This document shows, piece after piece, positions 34,422 through 43,227 of a stretch of DNA of 64,000 nucleotides. The DNA is from Falsiroseomonas sp051860665 (GTDB taxonomy: Bacteria; Pseudomonadota; Alphaproteobacteria; Acetobacterales; Acetobacteraceae): NCBI RefSeq assembly GCF_051860665.1, contig NZ_JBHYDM010000012.1, positions 93,581-157,580 of the forward strand. Reading direction: 5' to 3'. Position 1 is the first letter of the stretch. Every line of letters begins with the position of its first letter. The translations under genes and the position numbers were made by a program. The notes beneath the pieces were generated by a model. It was not told the DNA's origin. It did not search any database and saw only the letters and a list, made by a program, of their open reading frames with translations.

Positions 34422-34462
34422 ACGCAGGCATCCATTGCCGCCCGCCGAGAGGACTCGAAAAA

Positions 34463-35374
34463 ATGCGCCTGACGCCGAAGGTCCAGGAAATCCTGTCCTG
34501 GTATGAGAGCGACAATCCCGGGACCAAGGCGAACCTCGCCCGCATCCTGATGGCCGGCAAGCTGGGCGGCACCGGCCGCATGGTGATCCTGCCGGTCGAC
34601 CAGGGCTTCGAGCACGGCCCGGCCCGCAGCTTCGCCCCGAACCCCGCAGCCTACGACCCGCGCTACCTGTTCGAGCTGGCGCTGGAGGCGGGCCTCAACG
34701 CCTATGCCGCGCCGCTCGGCATGATCGAGGCGGGTGCGGCCACCTACGCCGGCAGCATCCCGACCATCCTGAAGGTGAACAGCAGCAACAGCCTGTCCAC
34801 CACCAAGGACCAGGGCGTGACGGCCAGCGTGGGCGATGCGCTGCGGCTCGGCTGCTCGGCCATCGGCTTCACCATCTACCCCGGCTCCGAATACCAGTTC
34901 GAGATGATCGAGGAGCTCCGCGAGATGGCGGAGGAGGCGAAGTCCGTGGGCCTCGCCGTGGTGGTCTGGAGCTATCCGCGCGGCCCGATGCTGGACAAGG
35001 TGGGTGAGACGGCGCTCGATATCTGCGCCTATGCCGCGCATATGGCGGCGCTGACCGGCGCGCATATCATCAAGGTGAAGCCGCCGACCTCCGCCGTCAG
35101 CCTGGAGGCCGCGAAGAAGACCTACCAGGCGAGCCCGGTGGAGGACGACGCCGTGGCCCGCTTCAAGCACATCGTGCAGGCCTGCTTCGGCGGCCGCCGC
35201 CTGGTGGTCTTCTCGGGCGGCGAGGCCAAGGGCACCGAGGCGATCCTGGATGAGGTGCGCGCCATCCACGCCGCCGGCGGCAATGGCTCCATCATGGGCC
35301 GCAATGCCTTCCAGCGCTCCAAGGCCGATGCCCTGGCGCTGCTGGCCGCCATCATCAACGTCTACAAGCACTGA
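34463..35374 (+). CDS. Class I fructose-bisphosphate aldolase (FbaB/DhnA type)
   Basis: A 303-residue TIM-barrel aldolase of the archaeal/FbaB type, catalysing fructose-1,6-bisphosphate cleavage in glycolysis and its reverse. ILPVDQGFEHGPARSFAPNP at the N terminus, LGCSAIGFTIYPGS, VVWSYPRGP and HIIKVKPPT (Schiff-base lysine region) are characteristic, with the phosphate site RRLVVFSGGEAKG. AGAGGAC precedes ATG 34463. Two hairpins follow the gene. Confidence 0.9.
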   Translation: MRLTPKVQEILSWYESDNPGTKANLARILMAGKLGGTGRMVILPVDQGFEHGPARSFAPNPAAYDPRYLFELALEAGLNAYAAPLGMIEAGAATYAGSIPTILKVNSSNSLSTTKDQGVTASVGDALRLGCSAIGFTIYPGSEYQFEMIEELREMAEEAKSVGLAVVVWSYPRGPMLDKVGETALDICAYAAHMAALTGAHIIKVKPPTSAVSLEAAKKTYQASPVEDDAVARFKHIVQACFGGRRLVVFSGGEAKGTEAILDEVRAIHAAGGNGSIMGRNAFQRSKADALALLAAIINVYKH

Positions 35375-35385
35375 ATTCTTGGGCA

Positions 35386-35439
35386 CCGGGGCCTCGGCCC
35401 CGGGTCTTCGCCGCAGCCGGGTCCGTGAGGATCCGGCTG
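35386..35439. terminator. Twin hairpins after the aldolase gene
   Basis: CCGGGGC-CTCG-GCCCCGG (35386-35403, after a two-base trim) is followed by CAGCCGG (35414-35420) pairing with CCGGCTG (35433-35439) and then a short T-containing run. The pair separates convergent aldolase and cytochrome genes. Confidence 0.6.
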
Positions 35440-35455
35440 TTGGCGTTTCAGGACC

Positions 35456-35824
35456 TCATCGCGAAGGGGCGAGGCTGGCCATATAGGCGGCCAGGTTGTG
35501 CCGTTCCTCCGCCGAGAGGGTGAAGGGCGGCATGGCGGCGTGCGGGCGCTGCAGGAAGGCCTCGATGGCCTCCCGGCTCGGCCCGCCCTGCGCCAGCAGC
35601 ACGAAGCTCGGCGTGCCGCTGCGGCGCGTGGGCTGCGCCGTCTCCGCCACGTCGTGGCAGCCGCCGCAGCGGTTGTCGGCGGTCCAGCGGCCGCGCGCCG
35701 CCTCCGCCTGCCCGCCGCGCAGGTTGTTGAAGGCCAGGATGCTGATCGCCAGCGCGGCGACGACCAGGCCGGCGATCAGGCCGATGCGCCGAGACTGGCC
35801 TTCGGCCGGTGGTGAACTGGACAT
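35456..35824 (-). CDS. Membrane-anchored c-type cytochrome
   Basis: A 122-residue protein: an N-terminal hydrophobic anchor (about residues 14-33, IGLIAGLVVAALAISILAFN), then a periplasmic cytochrome c domain with haem motif CGGCH (residues 53-57) and a likely axial Met98 in HAAMPPF. Small class I cytochromes of this type shuttle electrons in the periplasm. Single gene; start ATG 35824. Confidence 0.85.
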   Translation of the reverse strand: MSSSPPAEGQSRRIGLIAGLVVAALAISILAFNNLRGGQAEAARGRWTADNRCGGCHDVAETAQPTRRSGTPSFVLLAQGGPSREAIEAFLQRPHAAMPPFTLSAEERHNLAAYMASLAPSR

Positions 35825-35978
35825 GGGCAAAACCTCCGCGCGCCCGGGCGACCCGCCGCCGCTCGGAACGGTTCGGCAAGGATGGGCCCGGCCGGGCGCC
35901 GCGTCCGTGATCTGAATCAACCGGAAACTTCGGCGCGGGCCGAAGCCTTCCGTAAAGGAATGCGGCAGCCTGCGGCGC

Positions 35979-36713
35979 GTGGACCTTACGAACCTCGCCG
36001 TCATCGGCCTCGTCTTCCTGATCGCCGGCGCCGCCAAGGGGCTGATCGGCCTCGGCCTGCCGACCATCGCCATCGGCCTGCTGGCACTGGTCATGCCGCC
36101 GGCCGAGGCCGCGGGGCTGCTGCTGCTGCCCTCGCTGGTCACCAATATCCTGCAGGCCAGCGGCCCGGGCTGGCGCGTCCTGCTGCGCCGGCTCTGGCCC
36201 ATGCTGCTGCTGCTGGTGCCCGGCACGCTGGCGGGAATCCGCCTGCTGACCGGCGGCGGGCCGCTGGCGCTGGGGCTGCTCGGCCTGGCGCTGGCCGCCT
36301 ATGGCGGCTGGGGGCTCTTCGCGCCGCCCACCCACCTGTCCGCCCGGATGGAGCGGCTGAGCGCGGCGCCGATCGGGCTGGCCGGCGGGCTGGTGACGGG
36401 GGCGACAGGCGTCTTCGTCATGCCGGTGGTGCCCTGGCTCGGCGCGCTGGGGCTTTCGCGGGATGCGCTGGTGCAGGCGCTGGGCCTGTCCTTCCTGGTG
36501 GCGACGCTGGCGCTCGGCCTGGCGCTGGCCTGGCAGGGCAGCTTCACGCCGGTCTCGGCCGGGGCCTCGCTGCTGGCGCTGCCGCCGACGCTGGCGGGGC
36601 TGGCGCTGGGCAGCCGGCTGCGCGGGCTGATCCCGCCGCCGCTGTTCCGCCGCATCTTCTTCGGCAGCCTGCTGGCACTCGGCGCGCATCTCGCCATCAG
36701 GGGGCTTGCGTGA
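35979..36713 (+). CDS. Sulfite exporter TauE/SafE-family membrane protein
   Basis: A 244-residue membrane protein with about eight hydrophobic segments. The duplicated family motif is seen as IGLVFLIAGAAKGLIGLGLPTIAIG in the first half and GLAGGLVTGATGVFVMPVVPWL in the second. Family members export sulfite or organosulfur anions. The start is a GTG at 35979 with no strong ribosome-binding site. thiE follows after 28 bases. Confidence 0.85.
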   Translation: MDLTNLAVIGLVFLIAGAAKGLIGLGLPTIAIGLLALVMPPAEAAGLLLLPSLVTNILQASGPGWRVLLRRLWPMLLLLVPGTLAGIRLLTGGGPLALGLLGLALAAYGGWGLFAPPTHLSARMERLSAAPIGLAGGLVTGATGVFVMPVVPWLGALGLSRDALVQALGLSFLVATLALGLALAWQGSFTPVSAGASLLALPPTLAGLALGSRLRGLIPPPLFRRIFFGSLLALGAHLAIRGLA

Positions 36714-36741
36714 GGCCCCCGGCTGGCGCCACAGACCGGCC

Positions 36742-37380
36742 ATGCCCGACCCCGACGCCTGCCGCCTCTACCTCATCACCCCGCCCGCCCTGCCGGACCT
36801 GCCCGGCTTCGCCGACAGCCTGGCGCGCGCGCTGGATGCCGGTGATGTCGCGGCCCTGCAGATCCGCCTGAAGGGCGCGCCGGATGAGGCGGTGCTGCGC
36901 GCGGCGGAGGCGCTGATCCCGGTGGCGCAGGCGCGCGACGTGGCGGTGCTGATGAACGACCGCATGGACCTGGCGAAGCGCGCCGGCTGCGACGGCGTGC
37001 ATCTCGGCCAGGGCGATGGCGACCCGCTGGCCGCCCGCAAGCTGCTGGGGGCGGAGGCGATGATCGGCGTGACCTGCCATGCCTCCCGCCACCTGGCCAT
37101 GGAGGCCGGCGAGGCGGGCGCCGACTACGTCGCCTTCGGCGCCTTCTTCCCCACGGGGACGAAGGAGACCGTGCACCAGGCGGACCCCGAGATCCTGGAA
37201 TGGTGGTCCGAGATGTTCGAGCTGCCCTGCGTCGCCATCGGTGGCATCACGGCGGCGAACTGCCCGCCGCTGGTCCGGGCCGGCGCGGATTTTCTCGCCG
37301 TCGTCGGCGCGGTGTGGAGCCACCCCGAGGGCCCGGCCGCCGGCGTGCGGGCGATGAATGCGGCGATCGCCTCAGCCTGA
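36742..37380 (+). CDS. thiE: Thiamine-phosphate synthase
   Basis: A 212-residue TIM-barrel enzyme that joins the thiazole and pyrimidine parts of thiamine. From ATG 36742: CRLYLITPP, AALQIRLKG, VLMNDRMDLAKRAGCDGVHLGQGD, IGVTCHASRHLAMEAGEAGADYVAFGAFFPTGTK and PCVAIGGITAANCPPLVRAGADFLAVVGAVW cover all family motifs. The last nine bases overlap the convergent membrane protein gene. Confidence 0.88.
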   Translation: MPDPDACRLYLITPPALPDLPGFADSLARALDAGDVAALQIRLKGAPDEAVLRAAEALIPVAQARDVAVLMNDRMDLAKRAGCDGVHLGQGDGDPLAARKLLGAEAMIGVTCHASRHLAMEAGEAGADYVAFGAFFPTGTKETVHQADPEILEWWSEMFELPCVAIGGITAANCPPLVRAGADFLAVVGAVWSHPEGPAAGVRAMNAAIASA

Positions 37381-37878
37381 CTGTCTCATCTCAGCTGGGG
37401 GCAGCGGCCGCCAGACACCCCGGAAGGCCAGCGCCGCGGCGAGCCCGGCCAGTACGCCAAGCGGCAGCAGGAAGCCGATCCGGCCCGCCGCCGCCAGCTC
37501 CACGCTGCCCAGCAGCGCCCCGCCGCCGAGCGCACCCGCCAGCAGATGGCCCCGGCCCCGCTCCCAGCCCCGCACAACCAGCAGCAGGTGCAGCGGCAGG
37601 CCGCCGATCAGGGTCAGCAGCAGCACATAGGGCAGCACGACCAGCGGCACCGCCAGGCTGCGCAGCGCATCCGACAGCGCCGCCGCATTTAGCCTCGACT
37701 CGGCCGCCTCCGTCACCAGCCAGAACAGGATGAAGACCAGCAGCGGCGTGAAGGTGGCGGCCAGCGCCGCAGCCAGCACGCCGAGCGCGAGGCGCCAGCC
37801 GGACAGGCCGATGAAGCGTGCCGCCAGATCCCCTCGCAACGCTGGAAGGCCTCCCTCTCGATCGGCGGCAGACGACAC
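37372..37878 (-). CDS. Hypothetical inner-membrane protein
   Basis: A 168-residue protein with four or five hydrophobic segments (ALGVLAAALAATFTPLLVFILFWL; AVPLVVLPYVLLLTLIGGLPLHLLL; LLAGALGGGALLGS; FLLPLGVLAGLAAALAF). No family recognised. It ends inside the 3' end of thiE (nine-base overlap). Start ATG 37878; a regulatory role cannot be inferred. Confidence 0.6.
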   Translation of the reverse strand: MSSAADREGGLPALRGDLAARFIGLSGWRLALGVLAAALAATFTPLLVFILFWLVTEAAESRLNAAALSDALRSLAVPLVVLPYVLLLTLIGGLPLHLLLVVRGWERGRGHLLAGALGGGALLGSVELAAAGRIGFLLPLGVLAGLAAALAFRGVWRPLPPAEMRQSG

Positions 37879-37999
37879 CAGCCGGGCCGGCTTGACCAGC
37901 CGGTGCCTGGCTTGGCGGCGGGCACGAAAGGTTTAGCATTCGCAACGGACGGTCGATGCCGCCGGCCCAAGACCAGGAACCTCCAGGGAGACCACCCCG

Positions 38000-38467
38000 A
38001 TGCTGCCCCGCCCCCTCGCCGCGCTGCTGGCGCTCGCCGCCCTGCCGACGCTGGCGCTCGCCCAGGACTATAATCGCCGGCCCTCCTTCGGCACGCTCAA
38101 TCTCAGTGCCAATTTCGCGCCCGACCCCACCACGGTGGACGTCACCGCCGGCGGCAGCCTGCCGGCCGAGCGCCTGGGCGGTTCGCAATGCGTGGGCTCC
38201 ATCGCCAATGCGCCGGATGTGCGGCTGAACTACCGCGCCGGCCAGGGGCTGCCGCTCTACCTCTCCGCCACCTCCCGCGCCGATGTCACGCTGGTGGTGA
38301 ACCTTCCGGATGGCAGCTGGGCCTGCAACGACGATTTCCGCGGCACCAACCCCGGGATCGTCTTCGCCCGGCCGCAATCGGGCCAGTACGACATCTGGAT
38401 CGGCCATTACGACCGCGGGTCCCGCGTGCCGGCCCAGCTGCGGATTTCCGAAGTGCCGCCGAACTGA
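38000..38467 (+). CDS. Secreted protein of unknown function (pre-peptidase-like beta-sandwich)
   Basis: A 155-residue protein with a signal peptide (MLPRPLAALLALAALPTLALA, cut before QDY). The rest is beta-rich: GSQCVGSIANAPDVRLNYRAG, ADVTLVVNLPDGSWACNDDF, FARPQSGQYDIWIGHYD. Two cysteines could form a disulfide. The order 'T-L-V-V-N-P-DG-W-CNDD...G-Y-IWVG' recalls bacterial pre-peptidase C-terminal-like domains. The FkbM gene follows after 64 bases. Periplasmic or extracellular role unknown. Confidence 0.7.
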   Translation: MLPRPLAALLALAALPTLALAQDYNRRPSFGTLNLSANFAPDPTTVDVTAGGSLPAERLGGSQCVGSIANAPDVRLNYRAGQGLPLYLSATSRADVTLVVNLPDGSWACNDDFRGTNPGIVFARPQSGQYDIWIGHYDRGSRVPAQLRISEVPPN

Positions 38468-38531
38468 GGCTGCCTTCCGCGCCGGCCACCCCACATGCCT
38501 GGGGAATGACCAAGGGGAGCCCGGCCGGCGC

Positions 38532-39257
38532 ATGGACGAACTGACCTTCCACACCCGGCTGCACCGGCCCGGCTGCATCCTGGATGTGGGCGCGCATGAC
38601 GGGCTGCTGACCCTGCCGCTCTCCCGCCTGCCCGGCGTCCGGCTGCTGGCCTTCGAGCCGCTGCCGAGCGCCTTTGCGCGACTGGAAGCGGCGATCAGGG
38701 CCGAATACGGCGCCATCCCGCCGCATATCGCGCTGCACCGGGAGGCGCTGGGCGCCGCGCCCGGCGGGCTCACCCTCTCCGTGCCCGTGCTGGATGGGGT
38801 GGCGCAGGAGCAATGGGCCTCCACGGCCAAGGACTATGCCGGCTTCGAATCGGTCACCGTGGACCGCCATGAGGTGCGGGTGACCACCATCGATGCGCTG
38901 GGCCTGGCCGACCTGGCGCATGTCAAGCTCGACGCCGAGGGGTTCGAGGAGGAGGTTCTGGCCGGCGCCCGCGCCACCCTCACCCGCTGCCGCCCCGTCC
39001 TCAGCCTGGAAGTGGAGGAGCGCCACCGCCCCGGCAGTACGCGGGACGTGCCGGCGCTGCTGGCGGGCCTCGGCTACGAGTGCTGGTTCACGCTGGACGG
39101 CGACTGGCACCCGCATGCCGCCTTCGATGCCGCGACCATGCAGCAGGCCTCGCCGGACCCGGCGGTGTTTGCGGCGAGCGACCCCTATGTCTTTACCTTC
39201 TTCGCCTGGCCGGCCGAACGATCCGCGGCCATCCAGGCGGCGCTGGCCTATGGGTGA
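38532..39257 (+). CDS. FkbM-family methyltransferase
   Basis: A 241-residue SAM-dependent methyltransferase. Motif I is CILDVGAHDG; the acidic end of the second strand is LLAFEPLP; FkbM-type C-terminal motifs are LAHVKLDAEGFEEEVLAGA and LSLEVEERH. FkbM relatives O-methylate glycans, lipids or polyketides. ATG 38532 is the first codon giving the full fold. Converges on the nitrilase-domain gene with a 15-base gap. Confidence 0.85.
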   Translation: MDELTFHTRLHRPGCILDVGAHDGLLTLPLSRLPGVRLLAFEPLPSAFARLEAAIRAEYGAIPPHIALHREALGAAPGGLTLSVPVLDGVAQEQWASTAKDYAGFESVTVDRHEVRVTTIDALGLADLAHVKLDAEGFEEEVLAGARATLTRCRPVLSLEVEERHRPGSTRDVPALLAGLGYECWFTLDGDWHPHAAFDAATMQQASPDPAVFAASDPYVFTFFAWPAERSAAIQAALAYG

Positions 39258-39272
39258 GCCCGGCCCCGGTCC

Positions 39273-41342
39273 TCAGCTTGGCGGCCCCGCCGCATGGTGG
39301 CCATGCAGGATCCAGCCGTAGCTGCCGCTCGGGCGCGTCTGCTCCTCCCGCAACCGCACCGGCCGCTGGCCCTGGTAGCGGATCGAGATGGCGTCGAGGT
39401 TCAGGCGATCGTCCAGCGTCCGCTCATGCGCATGGTCCGCGGCCAGCGTCACGACGACGCCCTGCGCGGCCTCGGGGCATTTGATGGACCAGGTCTCGCC
39501 CGTGTCATCCTTCCAGATGCCGATGGCACGGGAGGAGTCGTGATGCCCCGTCTCATTCGCCCGGGTGACCAGGCCCAGGGAGGTGAGGGTGAGGATGGCG
39601 CTGCCCGGATCATCCGCGAGCGTCGTGGCATAGCGGGCGGACCAGCGGCCCGGAAGCTGCGGCCCGTCCATCAGCAGGGCGAAGACCAGGTTGGGACCCA
39701 CCGCCTTCAGCGGCTCGTGGCAGGGTTCGATCCGCGCCAGATCCTCGCAGATCAGGGGCGCGAAGATCACCCTGTCCCGATAGACGATGAGGTCCACCTT
39801 GCGGGCCGGCACCTCCATCGCCTCCCACCAGGACAGGTTGGGATCCAGCGCGGAGGCCAGCCCATAGTCGCGGATCTGTGGCCCGGTCAGCCGCCAGCGG
39901 TGATGCTTGGCGCGGGAGAAGCTGCGCGCCAGCACCTTCCTGGCCGCGCCCCTTTCGACCACGTCGAAGGTCGTGGTCGCGACATAATTGCCCCGTCGCA
40001 GCTCCCCGCCATCCATGTTCTCGGACAGCCCGCAGACGAGGAAGTCGATGAGCGGCTCCGTCTCCTTCCCCTCCAGGAACCGCCGGGCCAGGGCCTCGAC
40101 GAAGGCCTTGTGGGTGTCCAGGTCGAGCGCCAGCTCGGGCAGGACCAGGCCGTGGATACGGCCCGCATCGGCCGCCGCGGCCAGCACCATCTCCATCAGG
40201 AAGCCGGCGACCGTGCCGGCGCTGCCGCCCGGCGGTGGCCGCAGCCATTCCTGCCGCACCTCGAAATCGCCCCAGGGCCGCGCCAGCTCCGCCGCCGTGC
40301 GGCGGTCCTGGATCGTGCTGGCCGTGGGCTTCATCATGGTGCCCGCGGGCTTGAAGCAGGAGGGCCTGATCTGGAACGGGAAGGGCAGAAGCAGCAGGTT
40401 GAAGGTGCTTCCCGTCGCCTCCGCGGATCGGCCGATCTCGCGGTTCCAGATCACGTCCACGATGCCGGGCGCCGGCATGAGGGCGAGGTTGTGGGTCAGC
40501 GTGCGCATCGTGCAGCCGACCACCGGCGTGCGGCACTTCGGCAGGACGCGGGCCATATAGGGATTGGCGAAGACGGTCACGCTGTCATCCTGCAGCGAGG
40601 GCTCCATGCGCAGATGGGCGAAGCCACCCTGCGTCCTGAACTGCTTCTCGGCCTCGTCGCTCACCGGCGAGTCATCCAGGGCCATCATTCCTCGGATCAG
40701 CTTCTCGAAGGGGCTGCTGCCCTGGCTGTCGAGCGGATCGTAGCCCATGCCCAGCGCCGCCTCATCGGCGATCACGAGCAGGGCGATGGCGGGGCGCCAC
40801 CAGTCCAGCGGCTTCTTCTGGGCCGGCCGGACGATGATGGGCATGGCATGGCATTGCAGCAGCGCGCGCCAGATCTTGCGGATATCCTCGATCGTCGCGC
40901 GAAGATCCTCCTCCGCCTGCGCCGCGCCAGCGGGGTCCAGCGCCGACTGCTCGATCCGCTTGGCGCCCAGGCGCCAGGCCCGGCCGAGTTCCTCCCACAC
41001 CAGGACATCATCGCGCAGCAGCACCAGGTTCGGGTCGCCATGGCCGGCGACATCCTGCCCGCTGGGGCTCCGCTCCGGCATGATCCGGTGGTAGACGCCG
41101 CCGCGCTCGATGAGGAAGGCCGCGAGCGCGAAAAGGTCCGTGGGAAAGGCCGGCAGCTGGTACTTCGTGGCCAGGTCCGCCGGCACCTCTCCAGGCTGGG
41201 CGGTGGCGCCGGTGACGCCGACCGCGTCCCGCCCGTCCGGCGGCGGCTCGGTGCCGTTGGGAAACAGCGCCACCAGCGCGGCGCCCACCGTCATGGCCAG
41301 GAAGCCGGGCGAATTCGCCGGGGAGCTGGCGGCAGGCGGCAT
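39273..41342 (-). CDS. Large protein with C-terminal nitrilase-fold (carbon-nitrogen hydrolase) domain
   Basis: A 689-residue protein not assigned to a known pathway. The C-terminal half looks like a carbon-nitrogen hydrolase: Glu403 in VLPELALD, Lys479 in SRAKHHRW and Cys532 in FAPLICEDLAR have the order and spacing of the nitrilase Glu-Lys-Cys triad, and TSLGLVTRANETGHHD follows. The first ~330 residues are helix-rich with no recognised motif; GCTMRTLTHNLALMPAPG (277-293) seems a conserved hinge. No signal peptide. Start ATG 41342 has a weak ribosome-binding site; Met17 is an alternative. GC is a little lower than nearby genes, and it borders an AT-richer gene-poor stretch. Nitrilase domains occur as effectors in some phage-defence proteins (for example nitrilase-fused UG1-type reverse transcriptases), but no reverse transcriptase motif is present here. 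Confidence 0.7.
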   Translation of the reverse strand: MPPAASSPANSPGFLAMTVGAALVALFPNGTEPPPDGRDAVGVTGATAQPGEVPADLATKYQLPAFPTDLFALAAFLIERGGVYHRIMPERSPSGQDVAGHGDPNLVLLRDDVLVWEELGRAWRLGAKRIEQSALDPAGAAQAEEDLRATIEDIRKIWRALLQCHAMPIIVRPAQKKPLDWWRPAIALLVIADEAALGMGYDPLDSQGSSPFEKLIRGMMALDDSPVSDEAEKQFRTQGGFAHLRMEPSLQDDSVTVFANPYMARVLPKCRTPVVGCTMRTLTHNLALMPAPGIVDVIWNREIGRSAEATGSTFNLLLLPFPFQIRPSCFKPAGTMMKPTASTIQDRRTAAELARPWGDFEVRQEWLRPPPGGSAGTVAGFLMEMVLAAAADAGRIHGLVLPELALDLDTHKAFVEALARRFLEGKETEPLIDFLVCGLSENMDGGELRRGNYVATTTFDVVERGAARKVLARSFSRAKHHRWRLTGPQIRDYGLASALDPNLSWWEAMEVPARKVDLIVYRDRVIFAPLICEDLARIEPCHEPLKAVGPNLVFALLMDGPQLPGRWSARYATTLADDPGSAILTLTSLGLVTRANETGHHDSSRAIGIWKDDTGETWSIKCPEAAQGVVVTLAADHAHERTLDDRLNLDAISIRYQGQRPVRLREEQTRPSGSYGWILHGHHAAGPPS

Positions 41343-41814
41343 GGCTCACGACCCGATCGCTATCGTCCGGCTGCCAATCTTCGGCAGGAGATGCAGCGAG
41401 TCAAGATGTTTCGAAAATGCACAGAAATTGCCGCGTGGGATCGGAAAACGACCTGCCACGCGGGCCATATCATTTCGCAATAGTTATGTATACGCGATTT
41501 TCCTTGACAGCCGCAAGCCCTGCGCGTCAGATGTCCTGACAACGCGGCGTGTCAGGCGAATCATGGTATTCGACCACTGGTTGAATAGACCCCGTCGGTA
41601 CCAGCACCGCTCACGAGCGCTCGGCACCAGGATGGCGCTGCCTGCAGCTGCGGCAAGACCGCGGTCATCCTCGGGCTTGTAAGATGCATCCCCCATTGCT
41701 GTCACGCGCGGAACGCGGCCCTCGACGGCTGGCGCCCTGCGTTGCGCGACACAATATCTCCCCTTCCAAAGGGGCCAGGCCGCCTTCCGGCGGCCGGCTT
41801 GAATGGTGGTATCG
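41343..41814. other. Gene-poor, AT-richer intergenic stretch
   Basis: About 470 bases without a convincing coding region between the nitrilase-domain gene and a small ORF. Base composition is visibly less GC-rich than the flanks, particularly 41395-41580. It contains the promoter/inverted repeat at 41504-41556 and a small hairpin CCGCC-TTCC-GGCGG near 41780. Upstream signals for the nitrilase-domain gene must lie at its left end. Confidence 0.6.
41504..41556 (+). promoter_or_regulatory. Possible promoter with downstream inverted repeat
   Basis: TTGACA at 41504-41509 and TCAGAT at 41527-41532 are 17 bases apart, like -35/-10 boxes on the plus strand. Immediately after lies a perfect inverted repeat CCTGACA-N8-TGTCAGG (41535-41556), a typical dimeric-regulator site. 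No gene starts nearby on the plus strand (next is 41815), so it may be a leftover of inserted DNA or drive a small transcript. Confidence 0.4.
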
Positions 41815-42051
41815 ATGAGCTCCGCAGACGCCTGGCAGACGCGCTACTTCCGGATCACCCGTACCGAACCGGAAGAGGCTGCCGAGAGCACGCCTGACCC
41901 CCGCAGCTCGGCCTATCTCAATCTGATGAACGTGCCCGCCGAGCGCGTCATGGACGCCTTGCGCAACCGATTCGTCGATAACCGGGTGGTTGAGGCGCCC
42001 CGGCCCAGGTCCGACGCCGAAGCCACGGCGGAAGCTGCCGGGCAAGGCTGA
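41815..42051 (+). CDS. Small hypothetical protein
   Basis: A 78-residue ORF from ATG 41815 (GGTGGTATCG upstream); ATG 41803 is also possible. The sequence starts SSADAWQTRYFRITRTEPEE and ends acidic and alanine-rich; the centre (AYLNLMNVPAERVMDALRNRFV) looks helical. No family recognised. It converges on epmA with four bases between stops. Codon use is ordinary for the genome, which argues mildly for a real gene. Confidence 0.4.
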   Translation: MSSADAWQTRYFRITRTEPEEAAESTPDPRSSAYLNLMNVPAERVMDALRNRFVDNRVVEAPRPRSDAEATAEAAGQG

Positions 42052-42055
42052 GCCA

Positions 42056-43174
42056 TCAGCCCGGCGGCCCCGCCAGCAGTTTTGGCGGCGCCGCCAGGAC
42101 CTGCTGCGGCGCGCGCGGCAGGGCCGGCAGCCAGAGCACATCCTCGATATCGCGCGCACCGCTGGCCAGCATCGCCAGCCGGTCGAAGCCCAGCGCGATG
42201 CCGGAGGCGGGCGGCATGCCGGCTTCCAGGGCTGCGAGAAAATCCTCGTCCACGTCCCAGCCCGCCTCCCCCGTCTCCGCGCGGCGCTGCGCCACATCGC
42301 GTTCGAAGCGGGCGCGCTGTTCCACCGGGTCGGTCAGCTCCTCGAAGGCATTGGCGAGCTCCAGCCCCGCCGCGAAAAGCTCGAAGCGCAGCGCGACGCG
42401 GCCATCCCGCGGGTCCCGCCGGGCCAGCGCCGCCTGGGGGGTCGGCCAGTGGGTGAGGAAGGTGGGGCGGCCGCGGCCGATGGCAGGCTCGATATGGCGC
42501 ATCACCAGGCGGAAGAAGCCGTCCTCCCAGCTATCCGTCTCCGGCATCTCCAGCCCAGCCTTGCGGGCTTTCGCGCGAAGGGCGGCGGCATCCCCCTCCC
42601 CGGTCTGCGCATTGACGGTCCCCAGGATATCGAGGCCCCGGCAGTGGCGGCCAAAAGCCTCGGCCATGGTCAGGCGTTCGAAGGGCAGCGCGAAATCGGC
42701 CGTCGCCTCCCCATGGCCCACGACACCGGGGCAGACGGAGCGCAGCAGCAGCTCCGTCTCCTCCATCAGCCCGGCCAGGCTGAGCCCCGGCGCATACCAC
42801 TCCAGCATGGTGAATTCCGGGGCGTGGCGCGGGCTCGCCTCCCCATTCCGCCAGACGCGGGCGAGCTCGAAGACCTTGCCGGCGCCGCCCACCAGCAGCC
42901 GCTTCAGGGCCAGCTCCGGCGAGGTGCGCAGCCAGAGGGTGCTGTCCTGGCCGATGCCGAGATGCGGGCGGAATTCGGTCGCAAAGCCGCGCAGATGCAC
43001 CTCCATCCCCGGCACGGGGACCAGGCAGGGGGTCTCGACCTCCAGATAGCCGCGCGACTGGAAGAAGCCGCGCACCGCGGCGGTGAGGGCCGCGCGCCGG
43101 CGCAGGAAGGGCAGCCGGGCGGCCAGGACATCGGGCGACCAGGGATGGCGGGGGGGGATGGGAGCCTCGGGCAT
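42056..43174 (-). CDS. epmA: EF-P lysine aminoacylase EpmA (GenX/PoxA)
   Basis: A 372-residue class II lysyl-tRNA-synthetase-like enzyme lacking the tRNA anticodon domain; it attaches (R)-beta-lysine to elongation factor P. Motifs: GFFQSRGYLEVETPCLVPVPG (motif 1 region), RTSPELALKRLLVGGAGKVFELARVWRNGE (motif 2), HAPEFTMLEWY, and the motif 3 region GIALGFDRLAMLASGARDIEDVLWLP. The length fits the family (~325-370). Divergent from epmB, with efp 2.7 kb away, so substrate and both modification genes are clustered. Confidence 0.92.
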   Translation of the reverse strand: MPEAPIPPRHPWSPDVLAARLPFLRRRAALTAAVRGFFQSRGYLEVETPCLVPVPGMEVHLRGFATEFRPHLGIGQDSTLWLRTSPELALKRLLVGGAGKVFELARVWRNGEASPRHAPEFTMLEWYAPGLSLAGLMEETELLLRSVCPGVVGHGEATADFALPFERLTMAEAFGRHCRGLDILGTVNAQTGEGDAAALRAKARKAGLEMPETDSWEDGFFRLVMRHIEPAIGRGRPTFLTHWPTPQAALARRDPRDGRVALRFELFAAGLELANAFEELTDPVEQRARFERDVAQRRAETGEAGWDVDEDFLAALEAGMPPASGIALGFDRLAMLASGARDIEDVLWLPALPRAPQQVLAAPPKLLAGPPG

Positions 43175-43227
43175 GGGTGCACTCCCCCTTGTTGCTGCGC
43201 CGGGGTTGGGGTTTAGCAGCGCGGACC

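Noticed and set aside
36600..36742. TPP riboswitch upstream of thiE
   Set aside because: thiE follows the TauE/SafE gene after 28 bases; there is no room for the riboswitch and no THI-box-like sequence.
39273..41342. Reverse transcriptase fused to nitrilase (UG1-type defence system)
   Set aside because: No YxDD or other reverse-transcriptase motif is visible in the N-terminal half.
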